Origin: Gammaproteobacteria bacterium 42_54_T18
GTDB taxonomy: Bacteria > Pseudomonadota > Gammaproteobacteria > Pseudomonadales > Ketobacteraceae
DNA length: 64,000 nt
Assembly: GCA_002163245.1 (NCBI GenBank)
Contig: MAAL01000064.1
Coordinates: 1 to 64,000 of the forward strand
Direction of reading: 5' to 3'
Under the pieces are notes generated by a model, which ran no database searches, had not been told where the DNA came from, and saw nothing but the letters and a program-made list of their open reading frames with translations. Below are positions 39,470 through 50,358 of this stretch, piece by piece. Position 1 is the first letter of the stretch. Every line of letters starts with the position of its first letter. The position numbers and the translations under genes are program-made.

Positions 39470-40663
39470 ATGACACGTTTTTTTCTTATTCCCGCGGCCA
39501 CCGGCTTATTGGTTGCCGTGTTATTTATTAGCTTCACCAAGGGCAACAACACCCCTCCTCCAGTTTCCACATCCAGTTTACAGCAGGTACCTCCTCAAGT
39601 TATACCCATCAGCGAAGCGCTCTCAACTCCCATATCTTCAACAGAGAGAATCAACACTCGCCGCAGTCCACTTGAACCGGTATCCTATGCGGATGCTGTA
39701 GCCATCGCTCAGCCTGCCGTTGTTAATATTTATACTGGCAAAATCATTACTCGCCGATACAATCCTCTGTACGACGACCCACGCATTAGGCGTTATTTTG
39801 GACTCAATACTGCCCCGAAACGTCAACGCATGGAGCGCAGCCTAGGCTCTGGTGTAATTCTTAGCGAAACGGGTTACATCGTCACCAACAACCACGTTAT
39901 TTCTGGTGCTGATGAAATTATTGTGGCACTCAACGATGGGCGCCAAGTTGCCGCTGCAGTTGTCGGCACCGACCCAGAAACAGACCTCGCTGTACTTTTT
40001 ATTGAAGCCCCCAATTTACCTGCAATTACTCTCGCTCAAACCAATAACATTCGCGTCGGAGATGTCGCCTTAGCAATTGGCAACCCCTTTGGTATTGGAC
40101 AAACCGTTACCAAAGGAATTGTCAGCGCCCTAGGAAGAAGCCAAGATAATTTAAGCGCCTTTGTTGATTTTATTCAAACAGATGCAGCTATCAATCCAGG
40201 GAATTCAGGCGGCGCATTAATCAATGCTATGGGGCAATTAATAGGTATTAACACGGCAATCTATTCAAAATCAGGAGGATCACAAGGTATAGGATTTGCA
40301 ATCCCTATCAGCATTGCCAAGAAGGTACTCATTGAATTGGTTCAGCACGGGGAAGTTATTCGCGGCTGGTTAGGCATAGAGCCTGTTATCCTAACCCCCA
40401 AAATTGCGGAAACATTTAATCTTCCCAATATTCCGGGACTTTTAGTGTCAGGTGTTTTTAAAGATGGCCCCGCACACCAATCAGGCATCCGCCCCGGCGA
40501 CATCATCACCCACTTAAATGATGCGCCTATTGATGATTCTAAAGCAGCTATGACACTGGTTACGAATATGAAACCCGGTGAAAAGGTTGCAATAGGCATT
40601 ATTCGAAAAGGAAGTCGTCACCGCCTAGTTGCAACCGTTGGCTCACGACCATCGCCAAAATAA
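39470..40663 (+). CDS. algW: DegS/AlgW-type periplasmic regulatory protease
   Basis: This is a membrane-anchored trypsin-like protease that starts the sigmaE/AlgU envelope-stress cascade by cutting the anti-sigma factor. The 397-residue protein has one N-terminal membrane segment (about 4-22), a protease domain with H142 (NNHVIS), D172 (ETDLAVL) and S246 (NPGNSGG), and one PDZ domain (about 295-390). One PDZ plus a membrane anchor distinguishes it from DegP. A proline/serine-rich spacer (28-68) is longer than in E. coli DegS. It converges on hisD. Confidence 0.94.
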   Translation: MTRFFLIPAATGLLVAVLFISFTKGNNTPPPVSTSSLQQVPPQVIPISEALSTPISSTERINTRRSPLEPVSYADAVAIAQPAVVNIYTGKIITRRYNPLYDDPRIRRYFGLNTAPKRQRMERSLGSGVILSETGYIVTNNHVISGADEIIVALNDGRQVAAAVVGTDPETDLAVLFIEAPNLPAITLAQTNNIRVGDVALAIGNPFGIGQTVTKGIVSALGRSQDNLSAFVDFIQTDAAINPGNSGGALINAMGQLIGINTAIYSKSGGSQGIGFAIPISIAKKVLIELVQHGEVIRGWLGIEPVILTPKIAETFNLPNIPGLLVSGVFKDGPAHQSGIRPGDIITHLNDAPIDDSKAAMTLVTNMKPGEKVAIGIIRKGSRHRLVATVGSRPSPK

Positions 40664-40704
40664 CAACCATTTCAAACATGATTAGTTGTGTTTTATTTAA
40701 TACG

Positions 40705-42009
40705 CTACTGTTTAATACGATATTCTGCAGAACGAGCGTGGGCCGTCAAACTTTCACCTCGAGCCAGTACAGAAGCAGTTTTACCCAACGTATTAGCAGA
40801 TTCAGCAGAACACATAATTAAAGAGCTTCGCTTTTGAAAGTCGTATACACCTAACGGCGAGGAAAAACGCGCAGTACCGGAGGTGGGCAATACATGATTA
40901 GGACCGGCGCAGTAATCGCCTAATGCCTCAGCGGTATAACGACCCAAAAAAATAGCCCCTGCATGTCGAACCCGCTTACTCATGGCAAGCGGGTCTTCCA
41001 CCGATAATTCCAAATGCTCTGGAGCTATACGGTTTATCATATCAACCGCCTCATCCATGTCGCGGACATGAATCAAAGCTCCCCTAGCCTTTAACGATTG
41101 CTCTGCTATCGAGCTACGCTCCAAGGTCGGCAATAACTTTTCAAGGCTTGCTTCAACTGTCGCTAGGAACTCCGCATCAGGACTCACTAAAATAGATTGC
41201 GCATCCTCATCATGCTCAGCTTGCGAAAGCAGATCCATCGCAATCCAATCAGGGTTAGTCTTCCCATCACATACAATCATTATCTCAGATGGACCTGCAA
41301 TCATATCAATGCCCACATGACCAAACACTATACGCTTTGCAGTAGCCACATAAATATTACCTGGCCCCACTACCTTATCAACAGAGGGTACTGTTTCGGT
41401 CCCATACGCTAATGCTGCAACAGCTTGCGCACCACCCACAGTAATAACTTTATCAACACCCGCAATCACTGCAGCTGCAAACACCATTTCATTAACCTCA
41501 CCTCTAGGTGTAGGCACAACCATAATTACTTCTTTTACACCCGCCACTTTTGCGGGAATGGCATTCATTAGCACCGACGATGGGTAAGACGCTTTTCCAC
41601 CGGGAACATAAATACCTACTCGATCAAGCGCGGTAATTTGCTGACCTAGCAACGTTCCATCAGCCTCTTCGTAAGTCCAAGTCTCTTGCTTTTGGTGCTG
41701 ATGATAGACCTTAACACGATGAGCTGCGACGATTAATGCCTCACGCTCATCATCAGTAATTGCGTCATAGGCTTGTTGTAAACGTTCTTTGGTTACTACC
41801 AATTGGCTGATGCCTTTCACGTCTAAGCGATCAAACTGACAACTATATTGAAGTAGCGCCTCATCACCCCGAGCACGAACATCGCTAACGATATCTTGAA
41901 CCGTCTGCTGCACCGACTCATCGGAAACAGATTCCCAAGCAAGCAATGTCGTCAACTGCTCATCGAAGCCAGCCTGATTAGTGTCTAAACGATTTATTTG
42001 CAAAGCCAT
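40705..42009 (-). CDS. hisD: Histidinol dehydrogenase
   Basis: HisD performs the last two steps of histidine synthesis, histidinol to histidine, with zinc and NAD. The 434-residue protein shows [17 protein letters not shown], the [10 protein letters not shown] motif, [11 protein letters not shown] with zinc-ligand residues, and [30 protein letters not shown] at 42009 is preferred to a TTG two codons earlier. It follows hisG by about 25 bases. No hisC follows, unlike in Pseudomonas. Confidence 0.97.
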   Translation of the reverse strand: MALQINRLDTNQAGFDEQLTTLLAWESVSDESVQQTVQDIVSDVRARGDEALLQYSCQFDRLDVKGISQLVVTKERLQQAYDAITDDEREALIVAAHRVKVYHQHQKQETWTYEEADGTLLGQQITALDRVGIYVPGGKASYPSSVLMNAIPAKVAGVKEVIMVVPTPRGEVNEMVFAAAVIAGVDKVITVGGAQAVAALAYGTETVPSVDKVVGPGNIYVATAKRIVFGHVGIDMIAGPSEIMIVCDGKTNPDWIAMDLLSQAEHDEDAQSILVSPDAEFLATVEASLEKLLPTLERSSIAEQSLKARGALIHVRDMDEAVDMINRIAPEHLELSVEDPLAMSKRVRHAGAIFLGRYTAEALGDYCAGPNHVLPTSGTARFSSPLGVYDFQKRSSLIMCSAESANTLGKTASVLARGESLTAHARSAEYRIKQ

Positions 42010-42033
42010 GGGCAATCCATTTTCTATTAAATT

Positions 42034-42693
42034 TTATTTATTGGTAACTACTGATTCTCGGCGACGCTCAACGGCATCAGATAACGATTGAATCAAACCA
42101 TCTAAAATATCATGTTTAGTTTTCATTGATGCCTTATTGACAATCAATCGCGAACTAACATATGAGATATACTCCGTTGGCTCCAAGCCGTTTGCTCGCA
42201 ACGTATTTCCAGTATCAACAACATCAACAATACAATCAGCCAAACCAACAAGAGGGGCCAATTCCATTGAACCGTATAACTTTATTACATCAACTTGCTT
42301 GCCTTGTTCTGCAAAATAATTACGTGCAATATTCACAAACTTGGTGGCAACTTTAATTCGGCCCACAGGCTCCACAGCATCTACTTTTGCAGCAACCATC
42401 AACTTACAGCATGCAATATTGAGATCCAGCGGTTCATACACGCCGTTCGCCCCGTGCTCCATCAGCACGTCTTTACCCGCCACACCAATATCCGCAGCCC
42501 CGTGTTCAACAAATGTTGGTACATCCGTAGCACGAATAATCACAATATTAACGTTCTCATTGGTCGTAGGAAAAATAAGCTTCCGACTTTTATCGGGGTC
42601 TTCCAACAATTCAATCCCCGCATCGGCAAGTAGCGGCAACGTTTCTTTTAGAATACGCCCCTTCGAAAGCGCAATGGTAATAGCTGAACTCAT
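42034..42693 (-). CDS. hisG: ATP phosphoribosyltransferase, short form (HisGs)
   Basis: HisG is the first enzyme of histidine synthesis. The frame opens at 42831, but the ATG at 42693 has AAAGG seven bases upstream and gives the family start [22 protein letters not shown]. The resulting 219 residues lack the C-terminal regulatory domain, so this is the short form that needs the HisRS-like partner HisZ, which must be encoded elsewhere. The PRPP-binding region ([17 protein letters not shown]) is intact. Confidence 0.96.
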   Translation of the reverse strand: MSSAITIALSKGRILKETLPLLADAGIELLEDPDKSRKLIFPTTNENVNIVIIRATDVPTFVEHGAADIGVAGKDVLMEHGANGVYEPLDLNIACCKLMVAAKVDAVEPVGRIKVATKFVNIARNYFAEQGKQVDVIKLYGSMELAPLVGLADCIVDVVDTGNTLRANGLEPTEYISYVSSRLIVNKASMKTKHDILDGLIQSLSDAVERRRESVVTNK

Positions 42694-42727
42694 GATCAAA
42701 CCTTTTTCTGACAACAACACACGATGC

Positions 42728-43999
<1,272 letters not shown>

Positions 44000-44049
44000 C
44001 TAAAGCCTCTACACAAAAAAGTAATTGAGTTAAAAAGATGGGGAAAGTA

Positions 44050-44307
44050 TCAGAACGGGGCGCCAAAAACCTTTTTCTTCTCCCATTCATCAGGTGTGAA
44101 AGTATGCATCGTCACCGCGTGCAAATCACCACTGGCAATTTTTTCGTTCAAACATGCATAGATAAGCTGTTGTTTTTTAAGGGTTCGCAGGCCTTCAAAT
44201 GCCGTTGACACAACCATTAACTGACAGCTATTACCTTCTAACTTTACGGTGACTTCTGCGTTTTCTATTCCTGCCTCAACCAAGGCTTTAACGTCTTGTG
44301 CGTCCAT
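44050..44307 (-). CDS. ibaG: BolA-family protein IbaG
   Basis: IbaG is a small BolA-fold protein that works with monothiol glutaredoxins in iron-sulfur handling and acid response. The ATG at 44307 gives 85 residues (a TTG start seven codons upstream is unlikely). The class II fold with the VTVKLEGNSCQLMVVSTAFEGL core and the DLHAVTMHTFTPDEW ending is clear. It lies between mlaB and murA, its usual place. Confidence 0.93.
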   Translation of the reverse strand: MDAQDVKALVEAGIENAEVTVKLEGNSCQLMVVSTAFEGLRTLKKQQLIYACLNEKIASGDLHAVTMHTFTPDEWEKKKVFGAPF

Positions 44308-44459
44308 AATATGTGAAACCTGTAACAAGGAAGCGGAAAGGGAGTAATGCTTAGCACCACATATCCGACTCAGATTTGAATAAGCCGGGTATGATAGCGT
44401 AAATTATGACAAAAATCAGCGGATCTTAAAGCACAAACGTCATAAAGGATGAAGGCGTA

Positions 44460-44780
44460 CTAACTAAAACTCCCTAGGGGTAACACATCATCTAATCCAC
44501 TTACCCTCGCCATCTCAAACAAGGCGTCAGGTATGCTTACAAATACCAGCACCTTATTGCATTTTTTTGCCTTACGCATAAAGCAAAGCAACAAAGATAA
44601 CCCGACACTATTGCTACGACTAACACCGGATAAATCCACACTAAACTGACTATCCGCCCCCTCAATCAATGATGCATAACGAATACGCAACACCGCTGCG
44701 GTATGCTGATTGAGCTCACCCTCCAGCATCATTTGCTGAGGATTTACTTGCTGTAGTGATGCTGTATTTTTTGCGATCAT
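44460..44780 (-). CDS. mlaB: STAS-domain protein MlaB
   Basis: MlaB is the small STAS-domain subunit that supports assembly and activity of the MlaFEDB phospholipid transporter on the cytoplasmic side. The 106-residue protein has a single STAS domain, with the VDLSGVSRSNSVGLSLLLCF helix-cap region. Its ATG overlaps the mlaD stop as TAATG, so translation is coupled to mlaD. The mlaC gene normally found between the two is absent. Confidence 0.88.
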   Translation of the reverse strand: MIAKNTASLQQVNPQQMMLEGELNQHTAAVLRIRYASLIEGADSQFSVDLSGVSRSNSVGLSLLLCFMRKAKKCNKVLVFVSIPDALFEMARVSGLDDVLPLGSFS

Positions 44781-45238
44781 TATTCTTGCGTCTTATTAAA
44801 AAGAAACTTGCTGATTAGATCCTCCAGAACCAACGCAGACTGGGTATCCTCAATTTCATCGCCATCGGCAAGATTCTCATCTTCTGCACCCACAACAATA
44901 CCAATATATTTCTCACCCAGTACTCCAGCAGTCAATATGGATGCTGTTGAATCTATGGAAAGGTTGTCAAACTGGTTGTATATTTCCATCTCAACTACCC
45001 CGACAAAATCCTCTTTATCTAGATAGATATTTGATACACGACCGATAACAACACCCGCCATAGTAACTTTTGCTCTAACCGTTAACCCGCCGATATTCTC
45101 AAACCGTGCCGATACTTCATAACTTTCTTCAGCAGCCTCAAGGGTTAGCCCGCTAACTTTTAACGCTAAGAAAATAAGCGCTGCGAAGCCCGCCACCATA
45201 AATGCTCCAACGGATATTTCTAAAGTCCTTATTCGCAT
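44780..45238 (-). CDS. mlaD: MCE-domain phospholipid transporter subunit MlaD
   Basis: MlaD forms a hexameric ring anchored in the inner membrane that passes phospholipid between MlaE and MlaC. The 152-residue protein has one N-terminal membrane segment (about 9-28) and an MCE domain (about 38-116). It is shorter at the C-terminus than E. coli MlaD (183 residues). It lies two bases after mlaE. Confidence 0.95.
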   Translation of the reverse strand: MRIRTLEISVGAFMVAGFAALIFLALKVSGLTLEAAEESYEVSARFENIGGLTVRAKVTMAGVVIGRVSNIYLDKEDFVGVVEMEIYNQFDNLSIDSTASILTAGVLGEKYIGIVVGAEDENLADGDEIEDTQSALVLEDLISKFLFNKTQE

Positions 45239-45240
45239 GC

Positions 45241-46026
45241 TTACAAATCTCCAAACATTACTGCAGTTAAAATAAAATCGAGCCCTAATATTGCCAAGGA
45301 TGCATAAACAACGGTTCTCGTTGTAGCCTGCCCAATGCCTTCAGAGGTGGGGACTGTATCGAAGCCTTGAAACACAGCAATCCACGTAATAACAAAACCA
45401 AAAGCAATACTTTTAATAACACCATTCAATACATCATCACTAAATTGCACGCTATCTTGCATATTTGCCCAAAACGACCCGCTATACACACCTAACCAGT
45501 CAACACCAACCAAAGATGCCCCCCAGATTCCAACAGATGAAAAAATAATAGCCAATACTGGCATACATATAACACCCGCCCAAAATCGTGGCGCAATTAC
45601 GCGGCGCAACGGGTCAATACCGATCATTTCTAAACCAGCGATTTGTTCAGTAGATTTCATCAAACCAATTTCTGCTGTTAATGCCGATCCAGCCCTACCA
45701 GCAAATAATAACGCAGCTACCACCGGACCAAGCTCTCGAAGCAAAGTAAGAGAAACCAACTGCCCCAATGCTTGCTCACTGCCATAGCGAGTAAGAATAT
45801 TGTAACCCTGAAGCGCCAATACCATGCCGATAAAAAAACCCGACACCATAATGATGATTAAAGACATCACACCCACAGAGTAAATCTGCTTTACCAGTAG
45901 CGGAAAATTATTCCTAATATTTGGAACCGCAAATAAAGATTGAAACAAAAAAACGCCAGACGCACCGAATGTTTCTAAAAAAGACACTCCTTTAGAACCA
46001 ATGCGCCGCAATGCTTGAATAACCAT
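45241..46026 (-). CDS. mlaE: Phospholipid ABC transporter permease MlaE
   Basis: MlaE is the permease of the Mla system that maintains outer-membrane lipid asymmetry. The 261-residue protein has about five to six membrane segments and the family signatures [41 protein letters not shown] and [24 protein letters not shown]. It abuts mlaF without a gap. Confidence 0.97.
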   Translation of the reverse strand: MVIQALRRIGSKGVSFLETFGASGVFLFQSLFAVPNIRNNFPLLVKQIYSVGVMSLIIIMVSGFFIGMVLALQGYNILTRYGSEQALGQLVSLTLLRELGPVVAALLFAGRAGSALTAEIGLMKSTEQIAGLEMIGIDPLRRVIAPRFWAGVICMPVLAIIFSSVGIWGASLVGVDWLGVYSGSFWANMQDSVQFSDDVLNGVIKSIAFGFVITWIAVFQGFDTVPTSEGIGQATTRTVVYASLAILGLDFILTAVMFGDL

Positions 46027-46869
46027 TTACTTCACTCCCGCCAACAAATCATCACATAACTCTCGCGCTGGAAAGTGGAAAGGCACAGGGCCATCAGGCA
46101 AGCCTTGCATGAACTGCTTTAAACGCGGAGCATCAGAATGCAGAACTTCGTCTGGAGTCCCCTGACCAATTACTTCACCATCGGCCAACACATAAATATA
46201 ATCTGCAATACTTGCGGTCTCAGCAACATCATGTGAAACGATAATACTGGTATGCCCTAACGCGTCATTTAACAACCGAATCAACTGCACCACCACCCCC
46301 ATTGCAACAGGATCTTGACCTGCAAACGGTTCGTCATACATAACCAAATCGGGATCTAATGCAATTGCGCGAGCTAAAGCAACTCGCCTTGCCATTCCGC
46401 CAGACAACTCACTAGGCATCAGGTCACGCGCTCCACGTAAACCAACCGCATGTAACTTCATCAATACCACGTCACGAATCATATCTTCTGGCAAATCGGT
46501 ATGCACACGCAATGGAAACGCGACATTTTCAAATACAGAAATATCAGTAAATAAAGCCCCGCTCTGAAAGAGCATTCCCATTCGGCTTCGAAGTGCAAAC
46601 AGCTCTTTTCGGGTTAAGTTAGGGATATGTTCGCCATCAACTTTAACCGTGCCGGAATCAGGCTTCAGCTGCCCGCCAATTAATCGCAACAGTGTCGTTT
46701 TACCCGTTCCACTAGGCCCCATAATCGCCGTTATTTTGCCTTTGGGAATATCTAAATTGACATTCTGATAGATAACACGATCTCCCCGATAAAACGTCAG
46801 GTCACGTACTTCAATAAAGTTTCCCGCATTACCTGAACTTTCAAGATCAGAGCTATCACTATCAGACAT
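46027..46869 (-). CDS. mlaF: Phospholipid ABC transporter ATPase MlaF
   Basis: MlaF is the ATPase of the MlaFEDB transporter. Walker A GPSGTGKT, signature LSGGMARR and Walker B LVMYDEPFAGQDP are intact. The ATG at 46869 follows AAGGA with five-base spacing and is preferred to the frame opening at 46929, giving 280 residues. It is the first gene of a minus-strand unit mlaF-mlaE-mlaD-mlaB, probably followed by ibaG-murA-hisG-hisD. Confidence 0.97.
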   Translation of the reverse strand: MSDSDSSDLESSGNAGNFIEVRDLTFYRGDRVIYQNVNLDIPKGKITAIMGPSGTGKTTLLRLIGGQLKPDSGTVKVDGEHIPNLTRKELFALRSRMGMLFQSGALFTDISVFENVAFPLRVHTDLPEDMIRDVVLMKLHAVGLRGARDLMPSELSGGMARRVALARAIALDPDLVMYDEPFAGQDPVAMGVVVQLIRLLNDALGHTSIIVSHDVAETASIADYIYVLADGEVIGQGTPDEVLHSDAPRLKQFMQGLPDGPVPFHFPARELCDDLLAGVK

Positions 46870-46964
46870 GGTGTTCCTTGTATGCCACACTTTAATACAA
46901 CAAAAGATGATTAACTTGACTATAAGCAAGCTACCAACTGGATTTCAGACGCTATAAACGGCGA

Positions 46965-46992
46965 ACTATAACAGGTTGAAGAGGCAATGCAA
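46965..46992 (-). promoter_or_regulatory. Candidate mla operon promoter
   Basis: On the minus strand TTGCAT (46987-46992) and TATAGT (46965-46970) are 16 bases apart, about 95 bases before the mlaF start. Confidence 0.45.
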
Positions 46993-47176
46993 TTCAACTG
47001 CTTCGTTGGACAACACAATTCCATATCTGACTGTAAATACAAAAAATATAACGCAAATTAATTAACCAAGCCTTCACTACACTATAACCACGTAAAACAG
47101 CACTATAGATCTATATAACTCCATAAGACAATGCTATGAGGCTCCCACTAATTAACCGTATAATGACCTGCTTAAC

Positions 47177-47205
47177 TTGCATGAGGGGGCCGAAATCATT
47201 ACATT
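47177..47205 (+). promoter_or_regulatory. Candidate promoter of the CaCA-kds-lpt unit
   Basis: TTGCAT (47177-47182) and TACATT (47200-47205) are 17 bases apart, about 35 bases before the exchanger start. Confidence 0.4.
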
Positions 47206-47240
47206 GCTTCCACTTTTAATGAAACACTGGATACATCGTT

Positions 47241-48194
47241 ATGTTATTAGCCTTTGGGGCAATCATTGTAGGGCTCATACTACTCGTTTGGAGTGCTGAT
47301 AAGTTTATCGACGGCTCTGTTGGGCTAGCTGAAAACTGGGGCATGTCTAAGGCTATGATTGGCCTAACTATCGTTTCCCTAGGAACTTCCGCGCCAGAGA
47401 TCTTTGTCTCCATCATGGCTGCGACAGGGGGCAACCCAGAGCTTGCCTTTGGTAATGCTGTCGGTTCAAACATCGCCAATGTTGCTTTGGTACTAGGTGT
47501 GACTGCGCTGATTGCCGCTCTACCGGTAAAACAGGGACTACTCAAGCAAGACCTACCCGCTCTATTGGCCGTTACCTTTATTACCGCGTTTCTGTTACGC
47601 GACCTCATATTATCTCAAGATGATGCTTTTGTTCTTATAGGCTTGCTCGTTATCTTGATGTATCTACTCTTTCGCTATAAGAAAGAGCATCCAGAAGAAG
47701 CCCAATCAGAAGCGGAAGAAGTCGAAGATTTTGAGCTCAAAGAGTCCATCTTCGCCTTTACTATTGGCCTGGTAGTCTTAGTGGTAAGCTCTAAAATGCT
47801 GGTATGGGGGGCTATTGATATCGCTACACAGTTCGGCATCAGCCAAATCGTTATCGGTCTCACCATCGTTGCTATCGGCACCAGCCTGCCAGAGCTAGCA
47901 GCTTCGGTTGCCAGCGCACGAAGGGGACACCACGATATAGCGCTAGGGAATATTATTGGCTCTAACATTCTCAACATACTGGCAGTACTTTCTGTCGCCG
48001 CAGTAATACAACCCATCAATATTACACAAGAGATTTTCTTCCGTGATTACGGCGCAATGACTGCAATCACACTATTACTTGCGTTCTTTATTATTCTCCC
48101 CAGAAAAGTAAGGCAACTTGCCCGTCTGGAGGGCGTCCTACTATTGCTCTGCTACGCTGCGTATATGACAATGTTATACTTGGAAACAACGTAA
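47241..48194 (+). CDS. yrbG: Calcium/sodium antiporter, CaCA family (YrbG)
   Basis: This is an integral membrane cation exchanger of 317 residues with about ten membrane segments in two inverted halves. Each half has the alpha-repeat signature: GTSAPEIFVS with GNAVGSNIANV, and GTSLPELAAS with GNIIGSNILNI. An acidic cytoplasmic loop (about 150-172) separates the halves. It precedes kdsD as in E. coli (yrbG-kdsD-kdsC-lptC-lptA-lptB). Confidence 0.94.
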   Translation: MLLAFGAIIVGLILLVWSADKFIDGSVGLAENWGMSKAMIGLTIVSLGTSAPEIFVSIMAATGGNPELAFGNAVGSNIANVALVLGVTALIAALPVKQGLLKQDLPALLAVTFITAFLLRDLILSQDDAFVLIGLLVILMYLLFRYKKEHPEEAQSEAEEVEDFELKESIFAFTIGLVVLVVSSKMLVWGAIDIATQFGISQIVIGLTIVAIGTSLPELAASVASARRGHHDIALGNIIGSNILNILAVLSVAAVIQPINITQEIFFRDYGAMTAITLLLAFFIILPRKVRQLARLEGVLLLLCYAAYMTMLYLETT

Positions 48195-48279
48195 TTAAAA
48201 AAGAATCTAAGATTTGCCTAGCAAAACAACCACCATCAGAATTAATGCAATACAACTTATACCGGACGAGATTCATTAC

Positions 48280-49254
48280 ATGACACCTGATTTTGACTTT
48301 GAAGCAGCAGGAAAACGCGTCATCGATATTGAAGCTAACGCAACACTGGCACTTAAAGATAAGATATGCAGTGACTTTACAAAAGCCTGTGAGCTTATTC
48401 TGGCCTGCAAAGGTCGTGTCATTGTCTCTGGTATGGGTAAGTCAGGTCATATTGGAAAAAAGATTGCCGCTACCTTAGCAAGTACCGGAACACCGTCTTT
48501 TTTTGTTCACCCCGGTGAAGCCTCTCACGGCGACCTTGGTATGATCACCGGGGATGACGTGGTTATTGGCATATCAAATTCAGGTAAAACTGAAGAGCTA
48601 ACAACAATTTTACCTCTTATTAAGCGTAAAGGGGCCCCGCTCATTAGTATGACTGGAGACGATAGCTCCCCTCTTGCTCAATTTGCCAATGCAAAGCTAG
48701 ATGTCAGTGTTTCACAAGAAGCCTGCTCCCTAGGTTTAGCTCCCACCTCTTCCACAACAGCTACCTTGGTTATGGGGGATGCTCTTGCCGTTGCATTATT
48801 GGAAGCCAAGGGGTTTACGTCAGATGACTTCGCCATGTCACACCCCGGAGGTAGCTTAGGCCGCCGCCTTCTATTGTTAGTCGAGACTATCATGCAAACC
48901 GGTGATGAAATTCCATTAGTGTCATCCAGTGCATCTATTAGCGACGCGTTATTAGAAATGAGCAGCAAAGGCTTAGGGATGACTGGCATTATTGATGACA
49001 ATGGTAAGCTGGCAGGTGTTTATACCGACGGGGACTTACGTCGAACACTCGACCAAGGGGTAAGCATTCCTGACACTGTTATCGCCGATGTAATGTCAAA
49101 AGGATGCAAAACTACCACAGCCCACACTCTTGCTGTTGAAGCGCTAAACCTTATGGATGACAACTCAATCAACTCACTCATTGTTGTCGATAAAAATAAC
49201 ACCCCTGTGGGAGCACTAAATATGCACAGCCTATTAAAAGCAGGAGTTGTATAA
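48280..49254 (+). CDS. kdsD: Arabinose-5-phosphate isomerase
   Basis: KdsD makes D-arabinose 5-phosphate from ribulose 5-phosphate for KDO synthesis. It has an SIS domain (GMGKSGHIGKKIAATLASTGTPSFFVHPGEASHGDLGM) and two C-terminal CBS domains. The frame opens at a TTG (48214), but family N-termini (xFDFxxAGKxV) fit the ATG at 48280, giving 324 residues. The stop overlaps kdsC (TAATG). Confidence 0.95.
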   Translation: MTPDFDFEAAGKRVIDIEANATLALKDKICSDFTKACELILACKGRVIVSGMGKSGHIGKKIAATLASTGTPSFFVHPGEASHGDLGMITGDDVVIGISNSGKTEELTTILPLIKRKGAPLISMTGDDSSPLAQFANAKLDVSVSQEACSLGLAPTSSTTATLVMGDALAVALLEAKGFTSDDFAMSHPGGSLGRRLLLLVETIMQTGDEIPLVSSSASISDALLEMSSKGLGMTGIIDDNGKLAGVYTDGDLRRTLDQGVSIPDTVIADVMSKGCKTTTAHTLAVEALNLMDDNSINSLIVVDKNNTPVGALNMHSLLKAGVV

Positions 49255-49784
49255 TGCCAATCGACAATTCTATTCACTCTTTAGCGGCCAACATTAAACT
49301 TGTGGTCTTTGATATTGATGGCGTAATGACCGATGGCCGATTATATTTCACCAGCCTTGGCGATGAAATCAAAGCCTTTAATGTAAAAGACGGGCTTGGC
49401 ATTAAGTGGTTACATGATAACGAAATTCAAACTGCAGTCATCACGGGTCGCTCATCTGAACTCGTTAAAAAACGTGTCACCGACCTTGGTATTCATCACC
49501 TTCAACAAGGCAGAGAAGACAAAGTTATCGCGCTCAAAGAATTACTCAGCACTCTTGATATCGCATCTGATGAAGTCGCATATATGGGGGATGATTTGCC
49601 CGACCTAGCAGCCATTCGTTATGTTGGACTAGGTGCAACGGTAGCCGATGCACTGCCAATTGTGGTCGAACACTCACAATGGCAATCTTGTCGCAACGGT
49701 GGCGATGGGGCTGTACGAGAATTTTGCGAGTTTATTCTTTCTTGCCAAAACAAGCTCGCTCCTATTCATACAAACTACTTATAA
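49254..49784 (+). CDS. kdsC: KDO-8-phosphate phosphatase
   Basis: KdsC is a HAD-superfamily phosphatase that releases KDO from KDO-8-phosphate. The 176-residue protein has the nucleophile motif VFDIDGVMTDG, the TGRSS motif and the metal-binding GDDLPDL. Absence of a cap domain fits the tetrameric KdsC type. Its start is coupled to kdsD, and lptC follows after four bases. Confidence 0.96.
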   Translation: MPIDNSIHSLAANIKLVVFDIDGVMTDGRLYFTSLGDEIKAFNVKDGLGIKWLHDNEIQTAVITGRSSELVKKRVTDLGIHHLQQGREDKVIALKELLSTLDIASDEVAYMGDDLPDLAAIRYVGLGATVADALPIVVEHSQWQSCRNGGDGAVREFCEFILSCQNKLAPIHTNYL

Positions 49785-49788
49785 CACA

Positions 49789-50358
49789 ATGGATCAACGC
49801 AAACTGATCATTTTGGGCTGTTTACTCGTACTGTTAACGTCAGGAATCTTACGATGGTATACGGACAATTTAACAGCCACTACCAACAATCAACGTTCAC
49901 CCAATTTATTGCCCGACTCTGTTGTATACAACCTCAAACAGCAACATTTTAATGACCAAGGGCAGCTTGCCTATAATATGCAAGCAAAACACGCCAATCA
50001 ATTTGAAGCCAAAGCGGTTTCCCAACTCGACTCGCTTTCAATCACATTGTTTAACACTGGAATACCAGACTGGCATGCCAGCGCTCAAACTGGGCTCACC
50101 GCCAATAACGGTGAGTTAATTGAACTTAGTGGCGACGTCATCATCCAACAAGACAAAATAACGCACGAAAACCCAACAACACTTAGCACTATAAGCCTTT
50201 TGCTTTCACCTAAGAAAGAGTACGCAGAAACTCAAGAGCCTGTTACTATTCAGCAAGGAACAAGCGTTACCCACGCCGTAGGTATGAACGTAGATACTCG
50301 TGCAGGAAAAATCATCCTGCTTTCCAATGTTAAGAGCCGTTATGAGACCATACCTTAG
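49789..50358 (+). CDS. lptC: LPS export protein LptC
   Basis: LptC is a bitopic periplasmic protein that receives LPS from LptB2FG and hands it to LptA. The ATG at 49789 starts a protein of 189 residues with one membrane segment (about 5-20) and a beta-jellyroll domain; the frame opens upstream inside kdsC but that part is not LptC-like. It overlaps lptA by 17 bases. Confidence 0.93.
   Translation: MDQRKLIILGCLLVLLTSGILRWYTDNLTATTNNQRSPNLLPDSVVYNLKQQHFNDQGQLAYNMQAKHANQFEAKAVSQLDSLSITLFNTGIPDWHASAQTGLTANNGELIELSGDVIIQQDKITHENPTTLSTISLLLSPKKEYAETQEPVTIQQGTSVTHAVGMNVDTRAGKIILLSNVKSRYETIP

Larger units (their letters stand above)
46870..47240. other. Divergent promoter region of mlaF and the CaCA exchanger gene
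   Basis: No gene is visible in these 371 bases. They carry a candidate promoter for each divergent unit (annotated separately) and A+T-rich sequence between them. Confidence 0.6.
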
